Below, one piece after another: positions 1 through 8,417 of a DNA stretch of 64,000 nucleotides (its first letter is position 1; each line of letters begins with the position of its first letter). Position numbers and translations under genes: made by a program. The notes under the pieces were generated by a model. That model saw only the letters and a list, made by a program, of their open reading frames with translations. It did not search any database and was not told where the DNA came from. This DNA is from Desulfuromonadales bacterium (lineage in GTDB: Bacteria; Desulfobacterota; Desulfuromonadia; Geobacterales; Pseudopelobacteraceae). The DNA lies in NCBI GenBank assembly GCA_013349405.1, contig DUZS01000011.1, positions 31,669 to 95,668 of the forward strand, in the 5' to 3' direction.

Positions 1-224
1 GCCGGGCACTGGAACTGCTGGAGCCGGGCGGTTACCTGATCACCTGCTCCTGCTCATACCTCATGGGGCGCGAAGCGTTTCGCGATATGCTGATTCAGGC
101 GGCCCGCCTGGCAAAACGTGAGGTGCGACTGGTGGAAACATGCTCTCAGGCGGCGGATCATCCGGTGCTGCTGTCATTCCCGGAGGCGGAATATCTGAAA
201 TGCTTTGTGCTGCAGGCGGTATAA
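1..224 (+). CDS. C-terminal end of a class I SAM-dependent rRNA methyltransferase (RlmI-like), partial
   Basis: Only the last 73 codons are inside the window; the frame is open from base 3 to the TAA at 222-224. The tail contains a TCSCS segment and later QAADHPVLLSFPEAEYLKC, both typical of the C-terminus of RlmI-type 23S rRNA 5-methylcytosine methyltransferases (PUA domain + Rossmann fold). The TCSCS segment lies in the catalytic domain. The fragment is too short to decide between RlmI and other members of the family. It ends 3 nt before the GTG start of the next gene, so the two may be cotranscribed. Confidence 0.75.
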   Translation, partial: RALELLEPGGYLITCSCSYLMGREAFRDMLIQAARLAKREVRLVETCSQAADHPVLLSFPEAEYLKCFVLQAV

Positions 225-227
225 CCC

Positions 228-1946
228 GTGTTCCTGATTCTGCTCGTTGTGGCGCTTCTCTGTAGTCACCCCGCTGCCACTGCTGCCGAGGAGTTTGAGG
301 TCGCATCTCCGCCGACTATTATAGTCGGCGGAGATCGCGATTACCCGCCGTATGAGTTTCTTGACAAGGATGGCCGGCCGACCGGCTATAATGTCGATCT
401 GACCCGCGCCATTGCTGAGGTCATGGGGATAAAGGTCGATTTCCGTTTCGGCGGCTGGTCGGAGATGCGCACCGCCCTGATTGGAGGCTTCGTCGATGTT
501 CTGCAGGGAATTTCCTATTCGGAAGAGCGCACCAGAACCGTCTCGTTTTCCCCTCCGCATGCCATCATCAATCATGCCATTTTTGCCCGCAGGGATACCC
601 CGGCGGTCAGTACGATTGAAGAGCTGCGCGGCAAGGCGATTATCGTGTTTCGTGACGGCATCATGCACGATTATCTCGCCTCGCTCGGCTTTGCAAAAAA
701 TCTGATAATGACCGAAACGCCTGCTGATGCACTGCGATTGCTGGCATCAGGGAAACACGACTATGCAGTGCTGGCCATGCTTCCCGGCATGTACATCATC
801 CGCGAACACAAGTTGTCCAATCTGGTCCCGGTCGCGAGGAGTATTTCGACCCAGAAATATTGTTATGCGGTCAGGAAAGGGAATGAAGAGCTGCTGGCGC
901 GCTTCAACGAGGGGTTGGCGATTCTGAAGAAAACCGGCCAGTATCAGGAAATTTATGATCGCTGGCTGGGGGTACTCGGCCCGCCGAAAATAACCCTGGA
1001 AAAGGTCGCCTGGTATGCAGCCATGGTGCTCGGGCCGCTGTTTATTATTCTGGCTGGAACGGTGCTCTGGTCCCGGACCCTCCAGAAGCGGGTTGCCCAA
1101 CGGACAGAAGAGCTGGCGCTGGAAGTAGTTGAACGGAAACGTGCCCTGGACGAACTGAAACGCCATCAGGACAAGCTTATACAGGCCGATAAAATGGCGT
1201 CTCTCGGTATTCTCGTCGCCGGCGTCGCGCATGAGATCAACAATCCGAACGGCTTGATCCTGCTCAATATGCCGATCCTGCGCGAGGTGTACCGGGATGC
1301 GGAGGACCTGCTTGAAGCTCAGTATCTGAGCCAGGGAGATTTTACCCTTGGCGGCCTGCCCTACTCACGCATGCGCGACGAAGTTCCCCATCTGCTGGAG
1401 GAGATGCAGGAGGGGGCCAATCGTATCAAGCGGATTGTTGAGGAGCTGAAGGACTTTGCGCGGCTGGACACATCGGCAGCGCTTGAGCCGGTTGACGTCA
1501 ATGCCGTTGTGAAAGCCGCTGTCCGTCTGGTTGATTCGTCGCTCCGATCTTCGACAAACCGCTTCGAAGCGAGCTGCGCCCCCTCTCTTCCGGCTATTTT
1601 AGGCAACTCCCAGCGTATTGAACAGGTTGTCATCAATCTGATTTTGAATGCCTGTCAGGCGCTGCCGGATATTGAACACGGAATTTCGTTGTGTACCTGT
1701 CACGATGAAGCTGCCGGTGCGGTGGTACTTACCGTGACAGATGAAGGATCCGGCATTGCGCCCGAACATATTATGCACCTGACCGATCCCTTCTTCACCA
1801 CCAAACGGGAAAGCGGCGGTACCGGACTCGGCCTGTCGGTATCGGCCACCATTATCAAAGAGCACAACGGGTCTCTTGAATTTGCTTCAACTCCCGGAGT
1901 CGGGACAACCGTGACCCTGACCCTTCCCGTCGCAGCGAGGAGCTAA
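228..1946 (+). CDS. Sensor histidine kinase with periplasmic solute-binding domain
   Basis: A 572-residue protein with a GTG start. In order: a signal peptide (about 1-20), a periplasmic SBP_bac_3 domain (about 29-247; it contains the DYPPYEF segment usual for this fold), one membrane helix (about 260-282), a short coiled coil, a HisKA helix with the phosphorylatable His335 in AGVAHEINNP, and an HATPase domain with N-box (N470-N474), G1 box (DEGSGI, 505-510) and G2 box (GTGLGL, 531-536). It probably senses a small solute in the periplasm. It is followed 2 nt later by a sigma-54 response regulator and then a C4-dicarboxylate carrier, so I infer a DctB-like role. DctB itself uses a PAS/Cache sensor, so the SBP sensor is a different architecture and the true ligand is unproven. 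Confidence 0.9.
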   Translation: MFLILLVVALLCSHPAATAAEEFEVASPPTIIVGGDRDYPPYEFLDKDGRPTGYNVDLTRAIAEVMGIKVDFRFGGWSEMRTALIGGFVDVLQGISYSEERTRTVSFSPPHAIINHAIFARRDTPAVSTIEELRGKAIIVFRDGIMHDYLASLGFAKNLIMTETPADALRLLASGKHDYAVLAMLPGMYIIREHKLSNLVPVARSISTQKYCYAVRKGNEELLARFNEGLAILKKTGQYQEIYDRWLGVLGPPKITLEKVAWYAAMVLGPLFIILAGTVLWSRTLQKRVAQRTEELALEVVERKRALDELKRHQDKLIQADKMASLGILVAGVAHEINNPNGLILLNMPILREVYRDAEDLLEAQYLSQGDFTLGGLPYSRMRDEVPHLLEEMQEGANRIKRIVEELKDFARLDTSAALEPVDVNAVVKAAVRLVDSSLRSSTNRFEASCAPSLPAILGNSQRIEQVVINLILNACQALPDIEHGISLCTCHDEAAGAVVLTVTDEGSGIAPEHIMHLTDPFFTTKRESGGTGLGLSVSATIIKEHNGSLEFASTPGVGTTVTLTLPVAARS

Positions 1947-1948
1947 CC

Positions 1949-3367
1949 ATGCCATTATCCCTCTATCCCCATTTCGGCGTTCTCCTGGTTGATGACGAAG
2001 CGGCCTGGCTCCGCTCGCTGCGCCTTACGCTGGAGCGTTCCGCCGGCATCACCAACATCATGACCTGTCAGGAGAGCAGCACGGTTATGGATCTGCTGGA
2101 GCAGCATGAAATCGGGTTGGTACTGCTCGATCTGAATATGCCGCACCTGGGCGGTGACCAGTTGATCTGCCTGATAGCAGAGCGGCACCCGGAAATAGCG
2201 GTTATTGTCATCAGCGGCATGAACCAGATTGAAAGTGCAGTCAACTGCATCAAGCAGGGAGCCTTCGACTATTTTGTCAAGACGGTTGAAGAGGATCGTC
2301 TGGTCAGCGGTGTGATGAGGGCAATCCGGGTGTTGGAGCTGGAGCGGCAGAACCGTGAGATGTCGAGCCGGATGTTGTCGGGAGAACTCAAACACCCGGC
2401 GGCCTTTGCCGGCATTGTCACCACTGATCGCGCCATGCATGCTATCTTTTCCTACATTGAAGCGGTCGCCCTCAGCACGGAGCCGCTGCTGATCCTCGGA
2501 GAAAGCGGCGTCGGCAAGGAGCTGATCGCCAAAGCCGCCCACACGTTAAGTGGCTGCCGGGGTCAGCTGGTTTCGGTAAACGTGGCGGGACTGGATGACG
2601 TTGTTTTTGCTGACACACTGTTCGGGCATGTCCGCGGCGCCTTCACCGGGGCTGATCAGCCCCGGCGCGGTATGATTGAGGAGGCGACTGACGGCACGCT
2701 TTTTCTCGATGAAATCGGTGATTTGAGTATTGCATCACAGGTAAAGTTGTTGCGCCTGCTCCAGGAGGGGGAATATTTTCCGCTTGGCAGTGATCGCCCG
2801 AAACGCCTCAAAGCGCGGGTGGTGGTGGCAACGCACCAGAATCTTGCCCTCAAGCAGGAGAGCGGCTCATTCCGGCGCGACCTCTATTACCGGCTCTGCA
2901 CCCATCTGGTGCAGGTCCCGCCGCTGCGGGAACGCAAAGGAGACCTGCCGCCGCTGCTGGATCATTTTCTCGAAGAGGCTGCCCGTGCACTCGGCAAGAA
3001 GAAGCCGACGCCACCGCGGGAGCTGCTCCAGCTTTTAGCGACCTACGCGTTTCCGGGTAATGTCCGGGAACTGAAGGCGCTCGTTTACAACGCAGTAAGT
3101 GTTCATCGTGACCGGGTTCTCTCAATGGATACCTTTCTGAAAACAATCATTCGTCCCGATACAAAACAGACCACACCTGATGTTTCTCAAGCGGAAAAAA
3201 ATCTCTATGCCGGTCTCGAACGCCTGCCGACCTTTGGCGAGGCGGCGGAACTGCTCGTTGAAGAGGCCATGACCCGCGCCAATGGCAATCAGACAATTGC
3301 CGCCCGCCTGCTCGGGATTTCACAACCGGCGTTGAGCAAGCGGCTGAAATTGCGGGGGATTGTGTAG
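1949..3367 (+). CDS. Sigma-54-dependent response regulator (DctD/NtrC type)
   Basis: A 472-residue protein. The N-terminal receiver has the acidic pair D15/D16 and phosphoacceptor Asp61 (LLDLNMP). The AAA+ domain has Walker A GESGVGKE (184-191), the sigma-54 contact loop GAFTGA (230-235) and Walker B LFLDEIGD (251-258). The C-terminus (about 440-470) is a Fis-type helix-turn-helix. The intact GAFTGA loop means it should activate the RpoN holoenzyme. It starts 2 nt after the kinase stop, so the two form one transcript. Downstream lie two palindromes and a sigma-54 promoter in front of dctA, which I infer to be its target. Confidence 0.93.
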   Translation: MPLSLYPHFGVLLVDDEAAWLRSLRLTLERSAGITNIMTCQESSTVMDLLEQHEIGLVLLDLNMPHLGGDQLICLIAERHPEIAVIVISGMNQIESAVNCIKQGAFDYFVKTVEEDRLVSGVMRAIRVLELERQNREMSSRMLSGELKHPAAFAGIVTTDRAMHAIFSYIEAVALSTEPLLILGESGVGKELIAKAAHTLSGCRGQLVSVNVAGLDDVVFADTLFGHVRGAFTGADQPRRGMIEEATDGTLFLDEIGDLSIASQVKLLRLLQEGEYFPLGSDRPKRLKARVVVATHQNLALKQESGSFRRDLYYRLCTHLVQVPPLRERKGDLPPLLDHFLEEAARALGKKKPTPPRELLQLLATYAFPGNVRELKALVYNAVSVHRDRVLSMDTFLKTIIRPDTKQTTPDVSQAEKNLYAGLERLPTFGEAAELLVEEAMTRANGNQTIAARLLGISQPALSKRLKLRGIV

Positions 3368-3368
3368 G

Positions 3369-3508
3369 CAAATCCCCCCTAACCCCCCTTTAAAAAGTGG
3401 GGGACTGAAAGGCCTCCCCCTTTACAATGAGGGACTGAAAAACCTCCCCCTTTATAATGAGGGACTGAAAAACCTCCCCCTTTATAAAGGGGGATCGAGG
3501 GGGATTTG
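3369..3508. repeat. Inverted-repeat element containing three 30-bp tandem copies
   Basis: The outer ends are inverted: CAAATCCCCCCTAACCCCCC at the left and its approximate complement at 3487-3508. Between them are three direct copies of a 30-bp unit with an exact period (3401-3430, 3431-3460, 3461-3490). Copies 2 and 3 differ only at their last few bases; copy 1 differs by a GG for AA and one C for T. Each unit begins GGGACTGAAA and includes CCTCCCCCTTTA. C-rich inverted elements of this kind are common between bacterial genes. It lies directly after the response-regulator stop and may also end that transcript. Confidence 0.8.
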
Positions 3509-3541
3509 CTTTTGATCTGCTGTCTCTCAATCCAAAGGGTC

Positions 3542-3578
3542 ATAACCCTGGTTATTGGCTATAACCGAGGTTATAGCC
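3542..3578. promoter_or_regulatory. Paired palindromes, probable enhancer sites for the response regulator
   Basis: Two dyads share the half-site ATAACC. The first is ATAACC-CT-GGTTAT at 3542-3555. The second has perfect 10-bp arms, GGCTATAACC and GGTTATAGCC, around GA at 3557-3578. Their centres are 19 bp apart and lie about 180 and 200 bp upstream of the transcription start predicted from the sigma-54 promoter at 3721. Paired dyads at that distance are the usual arrangement for enhancer-binding proteins. Assignment to the adjacent regulator is inference. Confidence 0.65.
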
Positions 3579-3720
3579 GTATAACATACTTAAATTACAT
3601 GTAATTCCCTGTTTATCCCCTCGCCGCATCACTCTCCCGGTTATACCTCTTGTATTGTTCCATACGCCGAAAATAACTAAATATATCATCTATAACAGCC
3701 ACTTAAAAACGTATACACTT

Positions 3721-3737
3721 TTGGCACTCCTATTGCT
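3721..3737 (+). promoter_or_regulatory. Sigma-54 (-24/-12) promoter of dctA
   Basis: TTGGCACTCCTATTGCT matches the RpoN consensus TGGCAC-N5-TTGC almost perfectly. The GG at 3723-3724 and GC at 3735-3736 have the required spacing (11 bp from G to G). The predicted start of transcription is near 3748, leaving a leader of about 48 nt before the dctA start codon. Confidence 0.85.
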
Positions 3738-3795
3738 CTTAGAACGGTACCAACGGAGAACCACACCAGTCTGCAGAGGAAAAAGGAGCCACATC

Positions 3796-5112
3796 ATGAA
3801 CGGGAAAAAGTTTTACCAGCATCTGTACTTTCAGGTATTGACCGCCATCAGCATCGGCATCTGCGTCGGACACTTCTACCCTGAAACCGGGGCCGCCATG
3901 AAGCCGCTTGGTGACGGCTTTATCAAACTGATCAAGATGATTATCGCCCCGGTCATTTTCTGTACGGTGGTAACCGGTATTGCCGGCATGGAAGACATGA
4001 AAAAGGTTGGCCGGGTCGGTGCCAAGGCGCTTCTCTATTTCGAGGTTGTTTCAACGCTGGCACTTGCCATCGGTCTGCTCGTCGTGTCGGTCATTCAGCC
4101 GGGTGTCGGCATGAACGCCGATGTCACAAAACTCGACACCAAGGCGCTGACGGCTATAACATCGAAGGGTCAGGCGCACAGCACCGTTGACTTTCTGATC
4201 AATATCATCCCCAACACGGTCGTGGATGCCTTTGCCAAAGGAGATATCCTCCAGGTCCTGTTCTTTGCCCTTTTCTTCGGTTTTTCACTCTCCTTGCTCG
4301 GTCAGCGCGGCAAGGTGGTTTTCAACCTGATCGACGAGATTACCCATGTGCTCTTCGGCATCGTCAACGTCATCATGAAGGCTGCTCCGATCGGCGCCTT
4401 CGGTGCCATGGCCTTCACTATCGGCAAATTCGGTCTTGGCTCGCTGACAAAACTCGGCATGCTGATGGGGAGTTTTTACCTGACCTGCCTGCTGTTCATC
4501 TTTATTGTCCTCGGTTCGATTGCCAAGATGTGCGGTTTCAGCATCTTCAAATTCATCAAGTACATCAAGGAAGAGCTGCTGATTGTGCTGGGAACATCGT
4601 CTTCCGAATCAGTACTGCCGCGGATGATGGCAAAGCTGGAGAATCTCGGCTGCACCAAGTCGGTTGTCGGTCTCGTTATCCCGACCGGATACTCCTTCAA
4701 TCTTGACGGAACCTCCATCTATCTGACCATGGCCGCCGTTTTCGTGGCTCAGGCGACCAACACGCCGCTGACATTGATGCAGACGCTGACGATTCTCGGC
4801 GTGCTGCTGCTCACTTCAAAAGGTGCCGCCGGCGTTACCGGCAGCGGCTTCATCACCCTGGCAGCGACTTTTGCCGCCATTCCAACCATTCCGGTTGCAG
4901 GGTTGGCGCTGATCCTCGGCATCGACCGCTTTATGTCGGAAGCCCGTGCCCTTACCAACTTGATTGGCAACGGCGTGGCAACAGTGGTCGTATCCCGCTG
5001 GGAAAACGAACTGGATATGGAGAGGATGACACGGATGCTTAACAATGACACCGATCTGGAAGCAGAAGAGCCGGAGCTGGCTATGGAAGGCGAACCGGCA
5101 GCAGCTGAATAA
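3796..5112 (+). CDS. dctA: C4-dicarboxylate/cation symporter DctA
   Basis: A 438-residue, multi-helix member of the DAACS (glutamate/dicarboxylate:cation symporter) family. It begins [15 protein letters not shown] like other DctA proteins and carries the family signatures [13 protein letters not shown], the [11 protein letters not shown] hairpin and [10 protein letters not shown]. DctA proteins import succinate, fumarate, malate or aspartate with protons or sodium across the inner membrane. I chose the ATG at 3796 because it follows AAAAGGAG and matches the family N-terminus. An upstream in-frame start at 3655 would lie before the sigma-54 promoter, so it is rejected. The last 30 residues are acidic and rich in Ala/Glu, longer than in enteric DctA. 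Confidence 0.95.
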   Translation: MNGKKFYQHLYFQVLTAISIGICVGHFYPETGAAMKPLGDGFIKLIKMIIAPVIFCTVVTGIAGMEDMKKVGRVGAKALLYFEVVSTLALAIGLLVVSVIQPGVGMNADVTKLDTKALTAITSKGQAHSTVDFLINIIPNTVVDAFAKGDILQVLFFALFFGFSLSLLGQRGKVVFNLIDEITHVLFGIVNVIMKAAPIGAFGAMAFTIGKFGLGSLTKLGMLMGSFYLTCLLFIFIVLGSIAKMCGFSIFKFIKYIKEELLIVLGTSSSESVLPRMMAKLENLGCTKSVVGLVIPTGYSFNLDGTSIYLTMAAVFVAQATNTPLTLMQTLTILGVLLLTSKGAAGVTGSGFITLAATFAAIPTIPVAGLALILGIDRFMSEARALTNLIGNGVATVVVSRWENELDMERMTRMLNNDTDLEAEEPELAMEGEPAAAE

Positions 5113-5155
5113 ACGCAGAAAAAACGAATCCAAATAATGTCTACAGGAGAGAGTC

Positions 5156-5632
5156 ATGAAAAAAAATATTGTAATTGCCCTTATAACTATGCTGACAGGA
5201 TTATTTGCCACTGCCGGGTTGGCGCTTGCTGCCGGTAAAGACGATGCCAAGTCCCTGGTAAAACATGCTGCTGCCTTTGTGAAATATCAGGGCAAAGGGA
5301 AAGCACTGGCCGAGATCAGCAAACCCAAAGGGCAATTTGATAAGGGTGAGCTGTATGTGTTCGCCTATGATCTTCAGGGAGTTATGGTTGCACACCCGAA
5401 AAATCCGACGCTAATCGGAAAAAACCTGATTGATGTTCCTGACAACGACGGCAAACTGTTCCGCCGGGATATCGTTGAAAAGGCGAAATCAAAAGGTTCC
5501 GGCTGGGTCGATTATATGTACCTGAACCCGGAAACCAATGAGGTCGAGCACAAGACCACCTACCTGCAGAAGGTGGGTGACCTCATCATCTGCTGTGGAG
5601 CCTACAAGGAATACAGCCATGACGGCGATTAG
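5156..5632 (+). CDS. Exported single-Cache-domain protein
   Basis: A 158-residue protein with a clear signal peptide (1-25, cleavage after ALA). The rest is one Cache fold: an N-terminal helix, then VFAYDLQGVMVAHPKNPTLIGKN and a GWVDYMYLNPETNEVEHKTTYLQKV strand pair, as in sCache_2 sensors. It has no membrane anchor or output domain. Such lone Cache proteins often sit beside transport or chemotaxis genes and probably bind small organic acids in the periplasm. It lies 43 nt downstream of dctA behind AGGAGAG, so I infer the same transcript and perhaps a helper role in dicarboxylate sensing. Confidence 0.8.
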   Translation: MKKNIVIALITMLTGLFATAGLALAAGKDDAKSLVKHAAAFVKYQGKGKALAEISKPKGQFDKGELYVFAYDLQGVMVAHPKNPTLIGKNLIDVPDNDGKLFRRDIVEKAKSKGSGWVDYMYLNPETNEVEHKTTYLQKVGDLIICCGAYKEYSHDGD

Positions 5633-5662
5633 GCACAAATACCGGAGATGTGGAGAAAGTTG

Positions 5663-5854
5663 ATGGCAAACAGACATAAGGATAATCCGCGTTACAATGT
5701 GGTATCGCTGCGGATCACCGATGCAGAAAAAGCGGTACTCGATGAAGTAATGCAGCGCACCCGGAAAAGTCTGTCAATGGTGATGCGGGAAGCGATTCTG
5801 CTCTACTCGCACGAAACGGCACTTTTCCCTGTCACGACAGAGCATTCAGTCTGA
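5663..5854 (+). CDS. Small ribbon-helix-helix-like protein
   Basis: 63 residues starting at the ATG at 5663, which has GGAG 7 nt upstream; the in-frame ATG at 5648 has no ribosome site. The middle reads NVVSLRITDAEKAVLDEVMQ then RTRKSLSMVMREAILLY. That is a beta strand followed by two helices, as in CopG/Arc-type DNA-binding proteins or plasmid-type antitoxins. No toxin-like partner is adjacent. It may be a small regulator of the transporter region, but the target is unknown. Confidence 0.6.
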   Translation: MANRHKDNPRYNVVSLRITDAEKAVLDEVMQRTRKSLSMVMREAILLYSHETALFPVTTEHSV

Positions 5855-5898
5855 AACAAACATGATGCCGCAGGTGATCTCTGTGACGTCCTGACCGG

Positions 5899-7140
5899 TT
5901 ACTGCAACAGATGCACAAACAGGCCGCTGCGCAGCTTGGGTTCGAACCAGGTTGATTTTGGCGGCATAATCTGGCCCTGATCAGCCAGTTCGATCAATTC
6001 AGCGATGGATGTGGGGTGTAGAGCAAATGACACGGCGTATTCGCCGGAATCAACCAGTCGCTCCAGCTCGTCGTTACCGCGAATGCCTCCGACAAAGTGT
6101 ATGCGCTGATCGGTACGCGGGTTGCCGATGCCGAGCAGAGGCGACAGCAGATTGTTCTGAAGGATAGAGACATCCAGCCGCTCAACAGTATCCTGCTCGT
6201 TGATGATAGACTCGAGCGATTCCAGAAGATACCAGCTGTTATCAAGATACATGCCGAACTCGTGGCGGTCACCCGGAACCACCGGAACAGGTGACGAGGT
6301 GATTGTAAAACATGTGCTTACCTGCTTCATAAACTCCGACAGGCTGTGGCCGTTCAGATCTTTGACCGCCCGGTTATACGGCATGATATTGAGCTGAGTC
6401 TCTGGAAATATGACCGTCAGGAAGAAATTATATTCCTCACGGCCGCTATGGCCGGAATTTTTTGCGCGCCGCAGGTCACGGACACGACTGGCGGCGGCAC
6501 TGCGGTGGTGCCCATCGGCAACATAGAGGTTCGGAATTGCGGCAAACAGCATGACCAGTCGTTCAATCAGAATGTGATCGCTGATGATCCAGGCGGTATG
6601 AATGACACCATCATCTGAGACAAAATCATATTCCGCTTCGCCGCAGGTAACCCCTTCAATAATACTTTCAACTGCTGCACAGGTTCGGGAGAGGTAGAAT
6701 ACCGGTTCGTCATTGGCATCGAGATAATCGATGTGTTTAACACGATCTTCTTCCTTATCAGCCCGCGTAAGTTCATGTTTCTTGATAACCCCGGCCTGAT
6801 AGTCATCAACGCTGGTACAGACGACAAGACCGGTCTGACTGACAGATCCCATCTGCTGGCGATACACGTAGAAACAGTCGTGGCCATCCTGAGTCAATAC
6901 TCCCCGTTGGATAAAATCATCCAGGTTAACCTTTCCGCGTACATATACGGACTCGTCATGAGGATCTATTGAGGGCGGAAGGTCAATTTCCGGCCGGGAA
7001 ATATGCAGGAAACTGTCAGAATTGCCGGCGGCCATAGCACACGCTTCAGCAACATTCATCACATCGTAGGGAAGTGCAGACACTTTCTCCGCCAGCACTC
7101 TGGTTGGGCGCACAGCCCGAAATGGTTTAATAACAGCCAT
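5899..7140 (-). CDS. DUF1015 family protein
   Basis: 413 residues with the features of DUF1015: an N-terminal IKPFRAVRPTRVLAEKVSALPYD, then NPxSFLHISRPE-like text (SDSFLHISRPEIDLP), a central YVADGHHRSAAASRV motif and a C-terminal half rich in aromatic residues. The function of the family is not established. The ADGHHR motif has been noted as possibly catalytic because it is nearly invariant. It stands alone on the minus strand, converging with the small RHH gene and followed upstream by the SPOR/NlpC gene, which has the same orientation. Confidence 0.9.
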   Translation of the reverse strand: MAVIKPFRAVRPTRVLAEKVSALPYDVMNVAEACAMAAGNSDSFLHISRPEIDLPPSIDPHDESVYVRGKVNLDDFIQRGVLTQDGHDCFYVYRQQMGSVSQTGLVVCTSVDDYQAGVIKKHELTRADKEEDRVKHIDYLDANDEPVFYLSRTCAAVESIIEGVTCGEAEYDFVSDDGVIHTAWIISDHILIERLVMLFAAIPNLYVADGHHRSAAASRVRDLRRAKNSGHSGREEYNFFLTVIFPETQLNIMPYNRAVKDLNGHSLSEFMKQVSTCFTITSSPVPVVPGDRHEFGMYLDNSWYLLESLESIINEQDTVERLDVSILQNNLLSPLLGIGNPRTDQRIHFVGGIRGNDELERLVDSGEYAVSFALHPTSIAELIELADQGQIMPPKSTWFEPKLRSGLFVHLLQ

Positions 7141-7168
7141 GATCTATTCTCCGCAACGTGCTAAAATA

Positions 7169-8002
7169 TTAAAAATATCTGCGTGCGCCAACAAAACGCT
7201 TTTCAAAATAACTTTCATTGACTTCCGAGGCTCTGATTTCTTCGCCCCGGCGCGGGGCGTGCACGAACTTACCATTCCCGACATAAATTCCGACATGATT
7301 GATAGTATCGGCAGATGCTCCGAAAAAAACGAGATCACCATCTTTCAGATCATCTTTTGTCACCAGGTCACCGGCAGTAAACTGTTCGCGGGAGGTCCGG
7401 GGAATACTGAGACCGCAGAGGTTATACACCGCCCGGACAAAACCGCTGCAATCCATGCCATCAACCACATTATCGCCCCCCCACTTGTAGGGAATACCAA
7501 CGAAACGCTCGGCGGTCCGGGCGGCTATTGCCCCCATTTCCCTGGTCTCCCGTGCAGGTTTTGGCGCAGGTTTTTCTTTTTCAGGCGGTTCCGTTGGCAC
7601 AACAGGTTGAAGAGGGCCACTCGGTTTACGAATTTCATCCGGCGGGGACTTCTGCCATCCCGGTCCCTTGGCTTGACTAAAGACGACTTCGTGTGGGGGA
7701 GCAATGTAATAGCTGTCAATCATCCGCTCAGCCACAAGTCGCTTAGCCACGGCACGAGCCTTTTCCTTACTTGGAAAATCGCCAAAACGCACGGCATAGA
7801 GGCCATTGTCCTTGCGGAAATAGAAGGCTTCGATCCCCTTTTCCTGAAGCTTGGCGGTGAAACGTTCGGCGTTTTTTACATCGGCAAACGCACCCATCTG
7901 AATGGCATGGCCAAGTCGACTGATACCGGTCGCCTTTGCCGCATGAACAGTCAGAGTGGAAGTAACTATCAGTACGACTATAAGATATGCACGAAAAATC
8001 AT
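7169..8002 (-). CDS. Exported SPOR + NlpC/P60 peptidoglycan hydrolase
   Basis: 277 residues: a signal peptide (1-22), a SPOR domain (about 30-105, starting AIQMGAFADVKNAE) that should bind denuded glycan at division sites, a Pro/Lys-rich linker (120-152), and an NlpC/P60 domain (about 155-277). The catalytic triad is visible as Cys185 (DCSGF), His236 (INHVGIYVG) and His248 (VHAP). It should cut D-Glu-meso-DAP bonds in cell-wall peptides. It lies 28 nt upstream of the DUF1015 gene on the same strand, so the two may share a transcript. Confidence 0.9.
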   Translation of the reverse strand: MIFRAYLIVVLIVTSTLTVHAAKATGISRLGHAIQMGAFADVKNAERFTAKLQEKGIEAFYFRKDNGLYAVRFGDFPSKEKARAVAKRLVAERMIDSYYIAPPHEVVFSQAKGPGWQKSPPDEIRKPSGPLQPVVPTEPPEKEKPAPKPARETREMGAIAARTAERFVGIPYKWGGDNVVDGMDCSGFVRAVYNLCGLSIPRTSREQFTAGDLVTKDDLKDGDLVFFGASADTINHVGIYVGNGKFVHAPRRGEEIRASEVNESYFEKRFVGARRYF

Positions 8003-8181
8003 GGGGCGCCATTTTTATCGAACAGAGTGGTAAAGCAATAAAGGGCGATAGTAGCCGCAATTGGCGCAGTGGTAAAGCAGAAATTTACCTCACAGGCGCC
8101 TTATGCCATTGACAGAGGGCATGCTTTTGCGGTAGTTTCACTCCGTTCAAAGGCTGAGAGGTCCCCCTGAATATGAATAGT

Positions 8182-8257
8182 GCCATTTTAGCTCAGTTGG
8201 TAGAGCACATCACTCGTAATGATGAGGTCGTCGGTTCGATTCCGACAAATGGCTCCA
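8182..8257 (+). tRNA. tRNA-Thr (anticodon CGT)
   Basis: A 76-nt cloverleaf with encoded CCA. The acceptor stem is GCCATTT/AAATGGC with discriminator T, the D arm contains AGCTCAGTTGGTAGAGC, the anticodon stem is CATCA/TGATG with loop CTCGTAA (CGT, reads ACG), and the T arm is GTCGG-TTCGATT-CCGAC. A TTGACA hexamer at 8109-8114 may belong to its promoter. Confidence 0.97.
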
Positions 8258-8263
8258 GAAAAC

Positions 8264-8298
8264 AAAGGACTTAGGCAATTAGCCCAAGTCCTTTTTCT
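8264..8298 (+). terminator. Intrinsic terminator after tRNA-Thr
   Basis: The stem AAGGACTTAGGC / GCCCAAGTCCTT (one bulged base) with a 5-nt loop is followed by a T-run, immediately downstream of the tRNA CCA end. A closely similar hairpin follows tRNA-Pro at 61671. Confidence 0.85.
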
Positions 8299-8417
8299 TC
8301 AAATTGTGCTTTTTTGTGATTGTTTCGTCACTGCAGGTAACTCCGATTCAATACGTCTTTCCCGGAACAAAGCAGCCACATTTGAGCGGGGATAAATTTA
8401 ATTAAGGTTGTGTTATT

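Noticed and set aside
3401..3490. CRISPR-like array
   Set aside because: The three 30-bp copies are directly adjacent with no spacers and lie within an inverted-repeat element; no cas genes are in the window.
3655..3795. N-terminal extension of dctA by 47 residues
   Set aside because: It starts upstream of the sigma-54 promoter, has no ribosome site and does not resemble DctA; the ATG at 3796 has both.
7139..8041. 300-residue plus-strand open frame
   Set aside because: It is antisense to the SPOR-NlpC/P60 gene, whose catalytic motifs and signal peptide are clear; the plus-strand product shows no domain logic.
8041..8181. Structured RNA in the gap before tRNA-Thr (GGCTGAGAGG text)
   Set aside because: The text recalls part of a TPP aptamer but no matching second half or stems are present; only a weak promoter hexamer is supportable.
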